A DNA stretch of 64,000 nucleotides from Bradyrhizobium japonicum USDA 6 (GTDB lineage Bacteria; Pseudomonadota; Alphaproteobacteria; Rhizobiales; Xanthobacteraceae): NCBI RefSeq assembly GCF_000284375.1, contig NC_017249.1, positions 7,929,001-7,993,000 of the forward strand, read 5' to 3'. A model generated the notes under the pieces. That model was not told the DNA's origin, did no database searches, and was given only the letters and a program-made list of their open reading frames with translations. Shown here one piece after another: positions 56,165-64,000 of this stretch. The number at the start of each line of letters is the position of its first letter. Positions within the stretch are counted from its first letter, which is position 1. A program made the translations under genes and the position numbers.

Positions 56165-57974
56165 GTACGAATTTTCCCAATGATTTGGGGAAATCGCCTG
56201 TCATCGTGTTTAGGTTGGGCCCTACCAACTGCTCCCCGACCCACTCACTGGCAGCAATATCCTTGAATACACCTCTTTCGCGCGGATCAGGCTTGCCATC
56301 CTTGTCCAGCTTATCACGGACTTTAGCCAGCCCGCCTAGAACCTCTCGGACTTTTGCATCGTCTAATAGTTGCTCGAGCTCTCCAACGCTCTTGATCTTT
56401 CGCTCCGGTAACCTCCGATTAAATCGGTCGATGAACGATTGCTCTTCGGCCTCAAAGCTGATCATTGATTTCAGCAGCTTCTTTACTGCTGGCGTTGGCA
56501 AATCCCTGAATAAATGATCCTCGGTGGCATGCTTGTCCTTCCATCGAAAGATCGAGACGCCGGCAGTCTTCAGCTCCGCAAGAATGGTCTTGTCATCTGG
56601 CTCCCGGTCAGTATCGAGCAGAAGCCCCACCCTGTAGCCAAGCGAACGAAAATATCCTGCTACCATGGGCGCCCGATCGACGCCCCCCCCTGAAACAGCG
56701 ACAATACCGAGCGTCGCAAACGGAGACTTTCCCGTGTCGGACCAGTAGTGGTCGAGACCGCGCATAAGACCTACTTCAGTCTTTCCTTCGCAAACGAGCA
56801 CAGTTGGCACCAGAAAAGCTTCCGGTGTGGTCCTAGATACCGCCTGGCAATCCAGGCTCTTGAATTGCGGTTCGGCTGATAGAGCCGTTACATCCCCTGT
56901 TATCTTGTCTCTCCTAACCACATGAAGCTGGCTAACAGCTAAGTCGCAGAGAACAACAGGAGAGTGCGTGGTAAGAAAAACCTGAGCCTTTATGCTTCCA
57001 TCTTTCTTTGGCGCCTTCAGTTGGCGAAGCACGCGCGCAATGCGATGCGGCTCTAGGCCGTGTTCCACTTCATCAATAAGCGCTATAGAAGCATTTACTC
57101 GTGCCTGATCTTGGAGCGCGGCAACGAAGAGCCGCGACGAACCCAATCCGAGTTGCCGTAAGGGAAGATTTTTTTCGTGTAGGGATATCCCCCGGCCAGA
57201 AAGCCCGACAGCTTGAATATCCAGCATCGCTTGCAGGTCGTCTGTTACAGCTACGCCCAATGCCTGAGCCGCACACTTGGCTTGCTTGATCACCTCGGCG
57301 AAGAGCGCTTTTGATTCCTTGGAGAACTCCGCACGCGCGATACGTCCAGCTTCAGCTAAGAGCGCACGAGACCCCTTTGCGTCCTCAGTTATCTTGTTGA
57401 GAACGGAAAGCCGTCCCCAACCTAAATGGTGGTCCGCGTAGGGTCCCAATCGAGAAGGCATAACTTCTTGGCGATCGTTGTAGCTCAACGATGGAAGTCT
57501 TTTACCTTCCTTTTCTAAGCGCCGATTGAAGATGCCCCATTCAGCCTCAAGGGTTTGGTCAACAGTCAATCGCACCGAAAGGGCGGGCTGAAAGCCCCTT
57601 GCCTCGTCAGGCTCATCCTCAAGCGTTTGTGTCTCGCCATGCCAACCGCGAGTATAGTTTCCGTAGCGGTCGTTCCGCAGAAATTCGGAGGGAATATCCG
57701 CCAATGTGACGGTTATTGATATCGGGTTTTTCTTTGGATCCACGTCATAAAAGTCAGCATCATCGAACATCACACCGTTCCTGGATGCGAAGACCAGTTC
57801 GATGGCATCCAAGATTGTCGTCTTGCCAGAATCCCCGCTTCCGATAAGGCAATTGATTCCTGGCCTTGGCTGCCAGTCCAATCGCTTTATGCCCCGGAAA
57901 TTGTCAATCTCGACTCGTACGATTCGCAAATCAGTTGTCTCCCCGTGTGAAACAACCTTAACACGGGGAGCCAT
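56058..57974 (-). CDS. OLD-family ATP-dependent nuclease (GajA-like)
   Basis: A 638-residue protein with an N-terminal ABC-type ATPase and a C-terminal TOPRIM nuclease. The Walker A is GSGDSGKTTILDAIELVF near residue 45; the Walker B region is SIALIDEVEHGLEPH and the His switch lies in FLTTHSPVVL. TOPRIM motifs are VLVCEGKTEVG (Glu) and LLLDTDREPDD (Asp-x-Asp). In Gabija, GajA cleaves DNA when nucleotides are depleted by phage. It is followed by an overlapping helicase gene. A stand-alone OLD nuclease is the alternative. Confidence 0.88.
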   Translation of the reverse strand: MAPRVKVVSHGETTDLRIVRVEIDNFRGIKRLDWQPRPGINCLIGSGDSGKTTILDAIELVFASRNGVMFDDADFYDVDPKKNPISITVTLADIPSEFLRNDRYGNYTRGWHGETQTLEDEPDEARGFQPALSVRLTVDQTLEAEWGIFNRRLEKEGKRLPSLSYNDRQEVMPSRLGPYADHHLGWGRLSVLNKITEDAKGSRALLAEAGRIARAEFSKESKALFAEVIKQAKCAAQALGVAVTDDLQAMLDIQAVGLSGRGISLHEKNLPLRQLGLGSSRLFVAALQDQARVNASIALIDEVEHGLEPHRIARVLRQLKAPKKDGSIKAQVFLTTHSPVVLCDLAVSQLHVVRRDKITGDVTALSAEPQFKSLDCQAVSRTTPEAFLVPTVLVCEGKTEVGLMRGLDHYWSDTGKSPFATLGIVAVSGGGVDRAPMVAGYFRSLGYRVGLLLDTDREPDDKTILAELKTAGVSIFRWKDKHATEDHLFRDLPTPAVKKLLKSMISFEAEEQSFIDRFNRRLPERKIKSVGELEQLLDDAKVREVLGGLAKVRDKLDKDGKPDPRERGVFKDIAASEWVGEQLVGPNLNTMTGDFPKSLGKFVLGPISDWRGSDPENIELPSRKRCRSCRMREDRMHY

Positions 57975-57980
57975 CTCGGC

Positions 57981-58676
57981 CTAGGTGAACCCGAAGAAAT
58001 GGATTTCTTCCGATCGCCTGACCTTGCTTTCCGGTATGCGCTCACGGCCATCGGAATCAATCAGACCACCCTTGACCTCGATTTCCCCACTCTCAGGGGC
58101 GCAGCGCCATCGGGGTCCTTTACACCACATTCCCATGATCCCCCTCCCCTCGTTTTCGATCCACCTTTGCACAACAAGCTCTGGCTGGCTGGAAATGAGA
58201 ACTTCCTCCCCTACCCATACCTTTGATGATGGTGCGTCCAAGGAAATCCCAACATCCGCCAAACCCATTTCACTTGCGAACTTACTCCTACGTTCAAACC
58301 CAGGAGGGTTGGCCTCGGCGAATCGCATCAAATTCGGTCTAAGTAGGCGGATGACCTGTTTAGTCGCTTCGAAGCCGAGCTCGGGCTCCTGCCAATACCG
58401 GCCTCTCAGGCCATCAGATGAATTGTAGAACAGATCAAAGGTCTGCGGGTATACCGAGACACGGAAGCATACCTGTCGAGCGGAGCGCTCCGGATGATTT
58501 CTCGGGTTCGCCGTATGGTATGGCTCCAACCAAGTTCTCAAGACTGTGGCTTCAGACGCTATAGATCTTGCAATTGCTTCAAAGGCAAGATCACCATCTA
58601 AATACTCCCGACGTTCAGCTGAGAAGTTCGAAGTATCCCACCCTCGCGAATGCCGATTATTGATCGCCTCGTTCAT
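57981..58676 (-). CDS. Unidentified protein of the defence block (231 aa)
   Basis: A soluble protein of 231 residues with no recognised domain. Notable stretches are VCFRVSVYPQTFDLFYNSSD, GLRGRYWQEPELGF and VGEEVLISSQPELVVQRWIE. It starts in an ATGA overlap with the DUF3800-like gene and ends six bases before the OLD nuclease, so it is co-expressed with both. It is a candidate accessory or sensor protein (inference). Confidence 0.7.
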   Translation of the reverse strand: MNEAINNRHSRGWDTSNFSAERREYLDGDLAFEAIARSIASEATVLRTWLEPYHTANPRNHPERSARQVCFRVSVYPQTFDLFYNSSDGLRGRYWQEPELGFEATKQVIRLLRPNLMRFAEANPPGFERRSKFASEMGLADVGISLDAPSSKVWVGEEVLISSQPELVVQRWIENEGRGIMGMWCKGPRWRCAPESGEIEVKGGLIDSDGRERIPESKVRRSEEIHFFGFT

Positions 58677-59797
58677 GCAACGTGAGCCCCATCTGGAAAG
58701 CGAAGAAACAGATCAAGCTTATCTATGTCGTGCACACTGGCGACATGATGAAGGAACGTGACATTGGCTGCATGCGAAGCTGAGATGAGGTCCGACAAGA
58801 GTTTTGCGTTCTCCAGGCTCGTCCCGGCCAGAGCCTCTCGATCCGCAGCGACGTCCTCATGACCCGTGTTCGTAAAGTAGGTGTGCATCTTTCCTAAGAC
58901 GCCCACAATAACGTCTGAGATCTGAAGCCCTAGCTCGGCTTTGGAATCCGCAAATCGGAAGTTCGCAACCGGTTTCCCCTGGCTGGTCAGAGGTGTTTCC
59001 AGCAGGCGGTCGTGGATGACCTTCTCCATGTCGAAGATGTGGGTCGAATTCTTGAAGATCGCGATACGTCCCTGGTAAAAGGTACTGAACTCATCGATGA
59101 GCAGGTTCGGGTAATAACCTTCAATGAACTCCAGACTCTCCAGCGCCCGTCCGGCCTGCAGTACACCTTTCAACATCATTGCATTGAAATGCGGGAGGAC
59201 ATCACTGTTACGTTCGAGAATCTCAATGAGCCTGTCGAGGAAGGGTCTCCGCCCCTCGGGTGATAACCCCGGATAGCCGAAATCGTGAAATAGCTGGATG
59301 GTTGCGGCCAGTTCGCAGCGCAGCACTGCGACGAGGTCGCTTTTCAGCAAGACGTGGTATTGCAAGAGCATCGGATTGCCAAGTTCAGGCACGATCGAAT
59401 CGATGATATCTGCAACTGACCAGTAGAATGGATCCAGCTCGTGATAGTGGATCATCAACCCGTTATCGATAAGCCATCGAAGGAATGTGGTCAGCTTTCG
59501 GGAGCGAAGAACGTCAAGAAAGTTACCCTTGGCGACATGCTCCAGTTTGATTTCCGGAGCCGTCTTCTGGATACGCATCGCTTCTCGAAGCGATTGAATC
59601 TCAATCGGTCGCGGTGCTCCTTCATGCACAATGCCGCCGAGGACGAATACCTTCAGCTCAGCAACGTTCAAACGTCCATCGTCAATATACAACTTGCGGA
59701 TATTGTTGGTCTCATCGTGATAAAACGTATAGACGCCGTCGGCCTTGGTCAAACCATGTAGCTGGATTTCAGCATCCCGAAGTTCGTCAATATCCAT
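58673..59797 (-). CDS. DUF3800-like protein
   Basis: A protein of 374 residues beginning with the pattern of DUF3800 proteins: YTFYHDETNN (an acidic D/E pair expected in an RNase H-like fold), then FVLGGIVHEG, and late ADSKAELGLQISDVIVG with the conserved Asp/Ser and Gln-x-x-Asp. DUF3800 members are predicted nucleases often near mobile or defence genes. It follows the antitoxin gene by 12 bases and overlaps the next gene by 4. Confidence 0.75.
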   Translation of the reverse strand: MDIDELRDAEIQLHGLTKADGVYTFYHDETNNIRKLYIDDGRLNVAELKVFVLGGIVHEGAPRPIEIQSLREAMRIQKTAPEIKLEHVAKGNFLDVLRSRKLTTFLRWLIDNGLMIHYHELDPFYWSVADIIDSIVPELGNPMLLQYHVLLKSDLVAVLRCELAATIQLFHDFGYPGLSPEGRRPFLDRLIEILERNSDVLPHFNAMMLKGVLQAGRALESLEFIEGYYPNLLIDEFSTFYQGRIAIFKNSTHIFDMEKVIHDRLLETPLTSQGKPVANFRFADSKAELGLQISDVIVGVLGKMHTYFTNTGHEDVAADREALAGTSLENAKLLSDLISASHAANVTFLHHVASVHDIDKLDLFLRFPDGAHVA

Positions 59798-59809
59798 CCA
59801 TTCCCACTC

Positions 59810-60130
59810 TTAGGCCGCAGCTCGCGAGGATGCGCGACGAACGGGCTTATGACGGATAACGACGTCCACACGATAATTAAGCCGATCTAGGCATCGAACA
59901 ATCCTGTCGATCGAGAACTTCCCTACGCGGCCGGTCACTAGGGCAGATACATCAGGCTGTTTAAGGCCTAGCAGTTCGGCAGCCTTTGTCTGAGTCAACT
60001 TGCGACGTTTGATGATCGCACGAAGCTCACGAATAAGTTTGGCTTTGAGGAGTTCTTCCTCAGGATTGGCAAAGCCAAGGTCAGCGAAAATATTATCGCT
60101 GCCTGCGGTTGCTTTAATTGCCTTACTCAT
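59810..60130 (-). CDS. higA: XRE/HigA-type antitoxin
   Basis: A 106-residue antitoxin with a Cro/CI-type helix-turn-helix: LRAIIKRRKLTQTKAAELLG and LKQPDVSALVTGRVGKFSID. The tail NYRVDVVIRHKP is typical of the HigA/DUF3037-like group linked with phage-derived Gp49 toxins. It overlaps the toxin stop (ATGA). It should repress its own promoter by binding the palindrome at 60514. Confidence 0.88.
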   Translation of the reverse strand: MSKAIKATAGSDNIFADLGFANPEEELLKAKLIRELRAIIKRRKLTQTKAAELLGLKQPDVSALVTGRVGKFSIDRIVRCLDRLNYRVDVVIRHKPVRRASSRAAA

Positions 60131-60501
60131 TTCTTGCCTCCTTTTCCGTAGTTCTCTTGGTAATGAGCCTCGGCTGCCTTCAACCGGGCCTGAATTACCA
60201 AGATGTCGTGCTTCGGAGTCTCAATCCCCTTCTTCGACTTCTTTTGGAAGGCATGAAGGACATAGATAACGCCAGCGAAGCGTACGGTGTAGACGGCACG
60301 GAACGTATCGCCATCTTCATCGTCGATGACCTCCAGTACACTCCGGCCACCAAAGCCCTTTAAGGCCTTGGCACGAGGATGCTCGTCGCCGTTTTGTGCA
60401 TCATTGATCGCAAACCCCATGACGCGGCGAACCTCGTCCGGGAAAGCTCGTAGATCGTCCTTTGACGATCCGATCCAAACTACGGGCTTCTGTGTGGTCA
60501 T
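60127..60501 (-). CDS. higB: HigB/Gp49-like RelE-superfamily toxin
   Basis: A 124-residue toxin. The reading VVWIGSSKDDLRAFPDEVRR, FGGRSVLEVIDDEDGDTFRA and VYVLHAFQKKSKKGIETP is the phage-derived Gp49/HigB family, mRNA interferases acting at the ribosome. The start at 60501 lies 13 bases after the operator palindrome; a longer frame to 60615 would run through the promoter. Toxin before antitoxin is the usual HigBA order. Confidence 0.9.
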   Translation of the reverse strand: MTTQKPVVWIGSSKDDLRAFPDEVRRVMGFAINDAQNGDEHPRAKALKGFGGRSVLEVIDDEDGDTFRAVYTVRFAGVIYVLHAFQKKSKKGIETPKHDILVIQARLKAAEAHYQENYGKGGKK

Positions 60502-60513
60502 TCGCCCTTCTCT

Positions 60514-60531
60514 TATAGCACTACTGCTATA
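60514..60531. promoter_or_regulatory. Operator palindrome of the toxin-antitoxin operon
   Basis: TATAGCA-CTAC-TGCTATA is a perfect 7-bp inverted repeat just upstream of the toxin ATG. The TATA-like arms overlap a likely -10 region, so antitoxin binding would block transcription. Confidence 0.7.
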
Positions 60532-60925
60532 ATTTTGCAAGGGTTTCCTGACGGGCCTATAAATGGCGAATTTCCGCCACTGCCCGTCGACGACCTCTCC
60601 GATCCTGTCCATCAACGTCGCTAGGCGTACTTTTGATGGCCTCGATCTTGGGTTGAAGCTATGGTGATCGCCACTGGGGAGGGGGCAATATCCTCATAAA
60701 TCGAACCGGAACGAATGGTCTAGCTGTGGCGACTGATTGATCGGGGCGCTTTGGGCGCGTCAAAGTGATCAGCGAGGACCGGTCCTCTTTGCTGAAGCCA
60801 GCCAGCCAGCAAGCAATATTTTGAGGCTGGAGCTCCTGAGATCAGATGCCACCCAAGCTGCCTGCATTGGCAACACGCTCCCGGAAGGCGCCGCGCGTCA
60901 GTCAGGATCTACTCAGGCGCTTTAC

Positions 60926-61355
60926 ATGGTAGATCAGATCAATCGACGTATGTCTTGCGATCTTCGGTCCTACCACGCGAATGCGCTTGGCATTACTGGT
61001 CCGCAAATGATGATCTTGATGGCTCTGACGGAGCTGGAAGAAGATGGTGTTCCCGTCAATGCTGTCGCGAAGCTGATGAGAGTCGAGTCGGGTTTCATCA
61101 CCAAGCAATCGAGGGAGCTTGAGGTAAGCAGTTCGTGCGCCGGAAATCCGACATGAATGATGCCAGGTACGTCCTTTTGTCGCTCACGGGCATCGCTCGC
61201 AAGATCCTTACGAGCAGCAGAAAGAGGTTGAGCAGTTCGTCTTTGATTATGTCAGCATTCAGGAGTTCGCCAAACTGGCCGCCTGTTTGAATGGACTCAG
61301 GTCTCGGTTGGAGAAGGCTCGGCTGCACGCCGCGCTGAACTCTGAGACAGATTGA
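60926..61355 (+). pseudogene. MarR-family regulator, frameshifted
   Basis: Starts at ATG 60926: NALGITGPQMMILMALTELE, VNAVAKLMRVESGFITKQSR, the MarR DNA-binding core. One shift near 61120 leads to FVRRKSDMNDARYVLLSLTG (the wing, with the family's DxRxxxLxLT). A second near 61205 leads to QQKEVEQFVFDYVSIQEFAK, ending at 61355. Two frame breaks make it inactive. Confidence 0.7.
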
Positions 61356-61603
61356 GACAGTACTGGGAAGAGCGCGGGCCTTCTGCTATCTTCCGAGAGA
61401 TCTGAGCCAGAAGATCCGTTTCGAATAGTGTCGCCCCGCCCCAGGAGCGGATATCGCCGTCCAGATGCAAGGATGGCACCGGGCGCAGTCGAACGAACGG
61501 ACCAATCAGCCGATTCAGCGGCTGGGGTCGAGCGAACCGCGACACGAGTCTGAACGGTCCGTCCGTCATCCAACGCTGCTTGGCTGACCTGACGACGTTC
61601 GCC

Positions 61604-61870
61604 TCAGCGCAATTGCCTTCCCTGTCGCTCGAAGGCGTACATCGGATTGATACCGCAATAAGCGTAGGTGCCGGATGCGGTAGCCATGCACTGACTGTAG
61701 GTCGAGAACTGGCAGTTGCCCGGATATCCCCAGGCTCGGCCCTGCAGGCAATAAACGTCTTGGCGAGCCGGTGGGGTGTACGAATGAACCCGTGAAGCAG
61801 CGGTCAAATCTGATCCAAAGCTGACGAGGATAGGAAGTGCTAGGATTCCGGTAGCGAGAAGGTAAGGCAT
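61604..61870 (-). CDS. DUF3551 small secreted protein
   Basis: An 88-residue protein: signal peptide (MPYLLATGILALPILVSFGS), then the DUF3551 core VYCLQGRAWGYPGNCQFSTY, SQCMATASGTYAYCGINP with four cysteines, presumably two disulphides in the periplasm. The function is unknown; the family is abundant in Bradyrhizobium. The ATG has AGGAGGCAAG in front. A FixK-like box 54 bases upstream suggests induction under low oxygen. Confidence 0.85.
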   Translation of the reverse strand: MPYLLATGILALPILVSFGSDLTAASRVHSYTPPARQDVYCLQGRAWGYPGNCQFSTYSQCMATASGTYAYCGINPMYAFERQGRQLR

Positions 61871-61923
61871 GAGATCTCTTGCCTCCTTAATTCGCTGAAG
61901 GATAGAGCATCCGTATTAGAGGT

Positions 61924-61937
61924 TTGATCTTAGTCAA
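61924..61937 (-). promoter_or_regulatory. FixK/FNR-type box upstream of the DUF3551 gene
   Basis: TTGATCTTAGTCAA fits the TTGA-N6-TCAA palindrome of FixK/FNR regulators. Centred about 60 bases before the DUF3551 ATG, it is well placed for activation near -40 of a transcript. An FNR/FixK-type gene lies 470 bases away on the other strand. Confidence 0.6.
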
Positions 61938-62407
61938 TTGCCGGTGTCGGGTCCAGTTGGACCATCGTCAGCGAGACAATCACCCGTGGCAGAGCCTCGA
62001 CGGGGGCTCTTGAGCAGACGTTGGATATCAGGGTGGGCTTAAGAGGGCCGGAGCCGATTATCCGCACCCGTCCTTGGTCTTGGACACACTCGCTCGCGAT
62101 CCGAAGCCGCCTTTCAAAGATACTCCGCAGTGAAACGCATCTTTCAAGCGCGACTTGTCGCCTTCGCGCAGCAGAACACTCGTATGGCACTCAATCCATG
62201 ATCGCTTCGTTCGCTCCGACGCGCGTTGCGGGGCCCCCCTCGACCGGAGGACAACACATTGCGTCACCTCAACTGCTGCGCGCGCACTGCGTCACAATGA
62301 CACGACTTCTCCTCTTCATGGCCGCTTGTTACAATGACATCCATAGATTGCGCCGGATCAATTCGCGAGGCTCCCCTTCGTATATTCTGGTTCAGGAGTG
62401 TCGGACC
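61938..62407. other. No gene recognised
   Basis: Leader region of the FNR/FixK-type gene. The in-frame extension upstream of 62408 lacks coding character and no second gene is visible. Confidence 0.5.
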
Positions 62408-63091
62408 ATGTTCGTGAGCATCACCACAGACCATAGATCCCTAATCAATTCGCTCAGTGAGCTCGGCATATCGAGCGGCTCGAATCCGATCGTCAGCTTG
62501 AGTGAATTCACTTACAAGAAAGGTAAAACCATCTACATCGAGAGTGAGCCAGCCGAGTACGTCTACCAGGTCAGGAAAGGCGCGGTACGGACCTGCAAAT
62601 TACTCTCCGATGGGCGGCGCCAGATTGGCGCATTTCATTTGCCGGGTGATATTTTTGGACTCGAGAACGGCGGAGTCCACCGATTTACGGCGGAAGCGAT
62701 CATCCAAACCGCTGTTCGCCTGATCAGGCGGCAACACCTTGAGACGGTCGCCGAGAATGACGCGGTTGTCTGGCGCACCTTGCTCAGCTTGACGACGAAT
62801 AACTTGCAACACGCCGAAGACCATATGCTGCTGCTCGGACGTAAAACTGCTCTGGAGCGCGTTGCCGCGTTCCTGCACGAGATGGATGAACGACTCACGG
62901 CTGCTGACGTGATCTCGCTCCCAATGTCTCGGCGCGACATCGCCGATTACCTTGGTTTGACCGTCGAAACCGTTTCGCGTGCAGTGTCGCAATTGCACAC
63001 TGATGGTGTCCTCGATTTCATCGGCAATACCCAACGCGAGATCGTGATTCTGGACCGGCAGCGGCTCGCGAGCCTTGACCTGCAAAGCTAA
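62408..63091 (+). CDS. Crp/FNR-family regulator (FixK-like)
   Basis: A 227-residue cAMP-receptor-like regulator. Residues about 35-130 form the cyclic-nucleotide-fold sensor (YKKGKTIYIESEPAEYVYQV, GAFHLPGDIFGLE) and about 160-215 the winged helix (LPMSRRDIADYLGLTVETVS, with the E-x-x-S/T-R contact as ETVSRAVSQL). The N-terminal cysteines of oxygen-sensing FNR are absent, so it is FixK-like. The start at 62408 has AGGAG nine bases upstream. It likely controls low-oxygen genes and may act on the box at 61924. Confidence 0.9.
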   Translation: MFVSITTDHRSLINSLSELGISSGSNPIVSLSEFTYKKGKTIYIESEPAEYVYQVRKGAVRTCKLLSDGRRQIGAFHLPGDIFGLENGGVHRFTAEAIIQTAVRLIRRQHLETVAENDAVVWRTLLSLTTNNLQHAEDHMLLLGRKTALERVAAFLHEMDERLTAADVISLPMSRRDIADYLGLTVETVSRAVSQLHTDGVLDFIGNTQREIVILDRQRLASLDLQS

Positions 63092-63615
63092 CATGCGGAC
63101 GGCGTGAAAAGCTTCGGTCGCGGTTAGGATCGCCCGCAGCAACTACCGCACTTTCAGGAAAATTGATCTCACCTCCGAGGCGCAACCAATCAGCTATCGA
63201 GTGCTATTCCCCGAACGCTGCGATGTACCTTCGGGCGGTGCCGGTAAACACCGCCGGATCATACAGGCCCTTGAGCCAACGCCGGTGACGACGGCAAACC
63301 ATTGCAATAGACTCGACCGCCGTTTCGATCTCGAATGGAATGCATTCGGGTTTCACGCGCGCCGCAACGTCTCAAAGGCGAAATCACCCAGAAGGTCGGC
63401 ACGCCTGTTCATTTGTACAGCATAAACGCCGGTACGTTTTCGTGTCCGAAGCTCATTCGAAACAACACGACGAACGTCTAAGCATGCGCTTTTGGCCGGA
63501 CGGGCCGTGCCCAATTAATCCTCCATCAAGGCCACTTCCGGGAAAATACGGGGGCTTGCCTTCGATTTACAATTTGCAACTTGCCCGATCGCTCCGGCTT
63601 CGCTTGAATGTCCTC
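63092..63615. other. No gene recognised
   Basis: About 520 bases without a convincing gene. A short open frame at 63201-63425 has no motif and no clear ribosome-binding site. Confidence 0.45.
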
Positions 63616-64000
63616 ATGCGGGGCTGGACTGTGATCGTGCTTCTGGGCCTTACAGCCATAGGAGCTTATTCCGTCGGCCGTCAGGACGGGCGACCCTCTA
63701 CTTCTGCGCCTGCAATGGTAGCGCAGCTAACCGGCCCCCCAGCAAGTCCGCTCGCGCTAACGGCGGTGCCGGGCAGCCCTTCGCAGCCGCAAGCTTCCAA
63801 GACTGCTCCGCCCGGCCCGCGTGGCGCCACCGCAATACCCAAGACACCGCAAGATCCCGCCCCACAGCAAACCGACACAAAACGCAAGATCGAAGTTGCG
63901 CTGACCGCCGCGGCCATCGCCGCGATCCTGATTAAGGCCAGCCGGGATCAATATCACGCAACTGGCAGACCCTGCGCCTGCCCGGATGACACGATGCGCA
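63616..64000 (+). CDS. Hypothetical membrane-anchored protein (partial)
   Basis: The open frame runs off the window. MRGWTVIVLLGLTAIGAYSV is a TM anchor or signal, followed by a Pro/Ala/Thr-rich linker, then KIEVALTAAAIAAILIKASR (a possible second helix) and the beginning of a Cys-containing domain (GRPCACPDD). An ATG at 63484 in the same frame is an alternative start. The function is unknown; this pattern is familiar from Bradyrhizobium hypothetical proteins. Confidence 0.55.
   Translation, partial: MRGWTVIVLLGLTAIGAYSVGRQDGRPSTSAPAMVAQLTGPPASPLALTAVPGSPSQPQASKTAPPGPRGATAIPKTPQDPAPQQTDTKRKIEVALTAAAIAAILIKASRDQYHATGRPCACPDDTMR

Noticed and set aside
63201..63425. 74-codon ORF downstream of the FixK-like gene
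   Set aside because: Its composition and lack of start context look like chance.

Overview
The window reads as a high-GC alphaproteobacterial chromosome, most likely a Bradyrhizobium-type symbiosis island. The markers are a complete rhizobial gibberellin operon preceded by a broken CYP115 remnant, a NopT-type type III effector with a candidate tts box, FixK- and sigma54-type sites, and dense insertion-sequence and pseudogene debris. All names rest on sequence motifs read by eye; no database search was possible.

Layout. 0-3.2 kb: a KaiC-like ATPase (cut by the window edge), divergent from a PAS-PAS hybrid histidine kinase. 3.2-12.8 kb: broken MFS, mmsA and ABC-transporter genes, then an SMP-30 hydrolase, a TRAP transporter (fused DctQM plus DctP), a split transketolase, an SDR and a divergent LysR regulator, which look like one carbohydrate-uptake and catabolism unit. 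13-22.4 kb: small hypothetical genes, several frameshifted, with an IS256 element and IS1380, Tn5-like and IS3 remnants. 22.4-31.6 kb: the gibberellin operon, transcribed leftward (pCYP115 remnant, CYP112, CYP114, ferredoxin, SDR, CYP117, GGPS, CPS, KS). 32.8-33.8 kb: nopT and its tts box. 34-37.1 kb: an IS66 element interrupted by a tandem tyrosine-recombinase (RIT-like) element, and a decayed TPR gene. 37.4-43.9 kb: a six-gene leftward operon (flavin N-hydroxylase, MFS exporter, PhyH-like dioxygenase, cupin, MetRS-like protein, PLP aminotransferase). 44-47.3 kb: decayed GDSL hydrolase, TraG, HEPN-like and Argonaute-like genes. 47.5-48.4 kb: a TauD/TfdA dioxygenase. 49-51.2 kb: decayed secreted-protease genes. 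52.4-53.1 kb: a winged-helix protein and a cold-shock protein. 53.4-60.5 kb: a leftward defence-like block (HigB/HigA-type toxin-antitoxin, DUF3800-like protein, an unknown protein, OLD nuclease plus UvrD-like helicase resembling Gabija, a degenerate protease-like protein and a gamma-glutamylcyclotransferase-like protein). 60.9-64 kb: a MarR pseudogene, a DUF3551 protein with a FixK-like box, an FNR/FixK-family regulator and a partial membrane protein.

How it works together. The gibberellin operon should convert isoprenoid precursors through GGPP, ent-copalyl diphosphate and ent-kaurene to GA9; without CYP115 the last step to GA4 should be missing. A GG-N10-GC sigma54-type element sits just upstream of the operon, which fits expression inside nodules. 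The 37-44 kb operon pairs a lysine/ornithine-type N-hydroxylase with adjacent cupin and MetRS-like genes. That is the gene combination known for hydrazine (N-N bond) synthetases in actinobacterial pathways, so it is the best candidate here for an undescribed system: a rhizobial N-N-bond natural product. A second unusual observation is that the three long intergenic gaps of the gibberellin operon are each spanned by a small ORF that overlaps the upstream stop codon and ends at or next to the downstream start codon.
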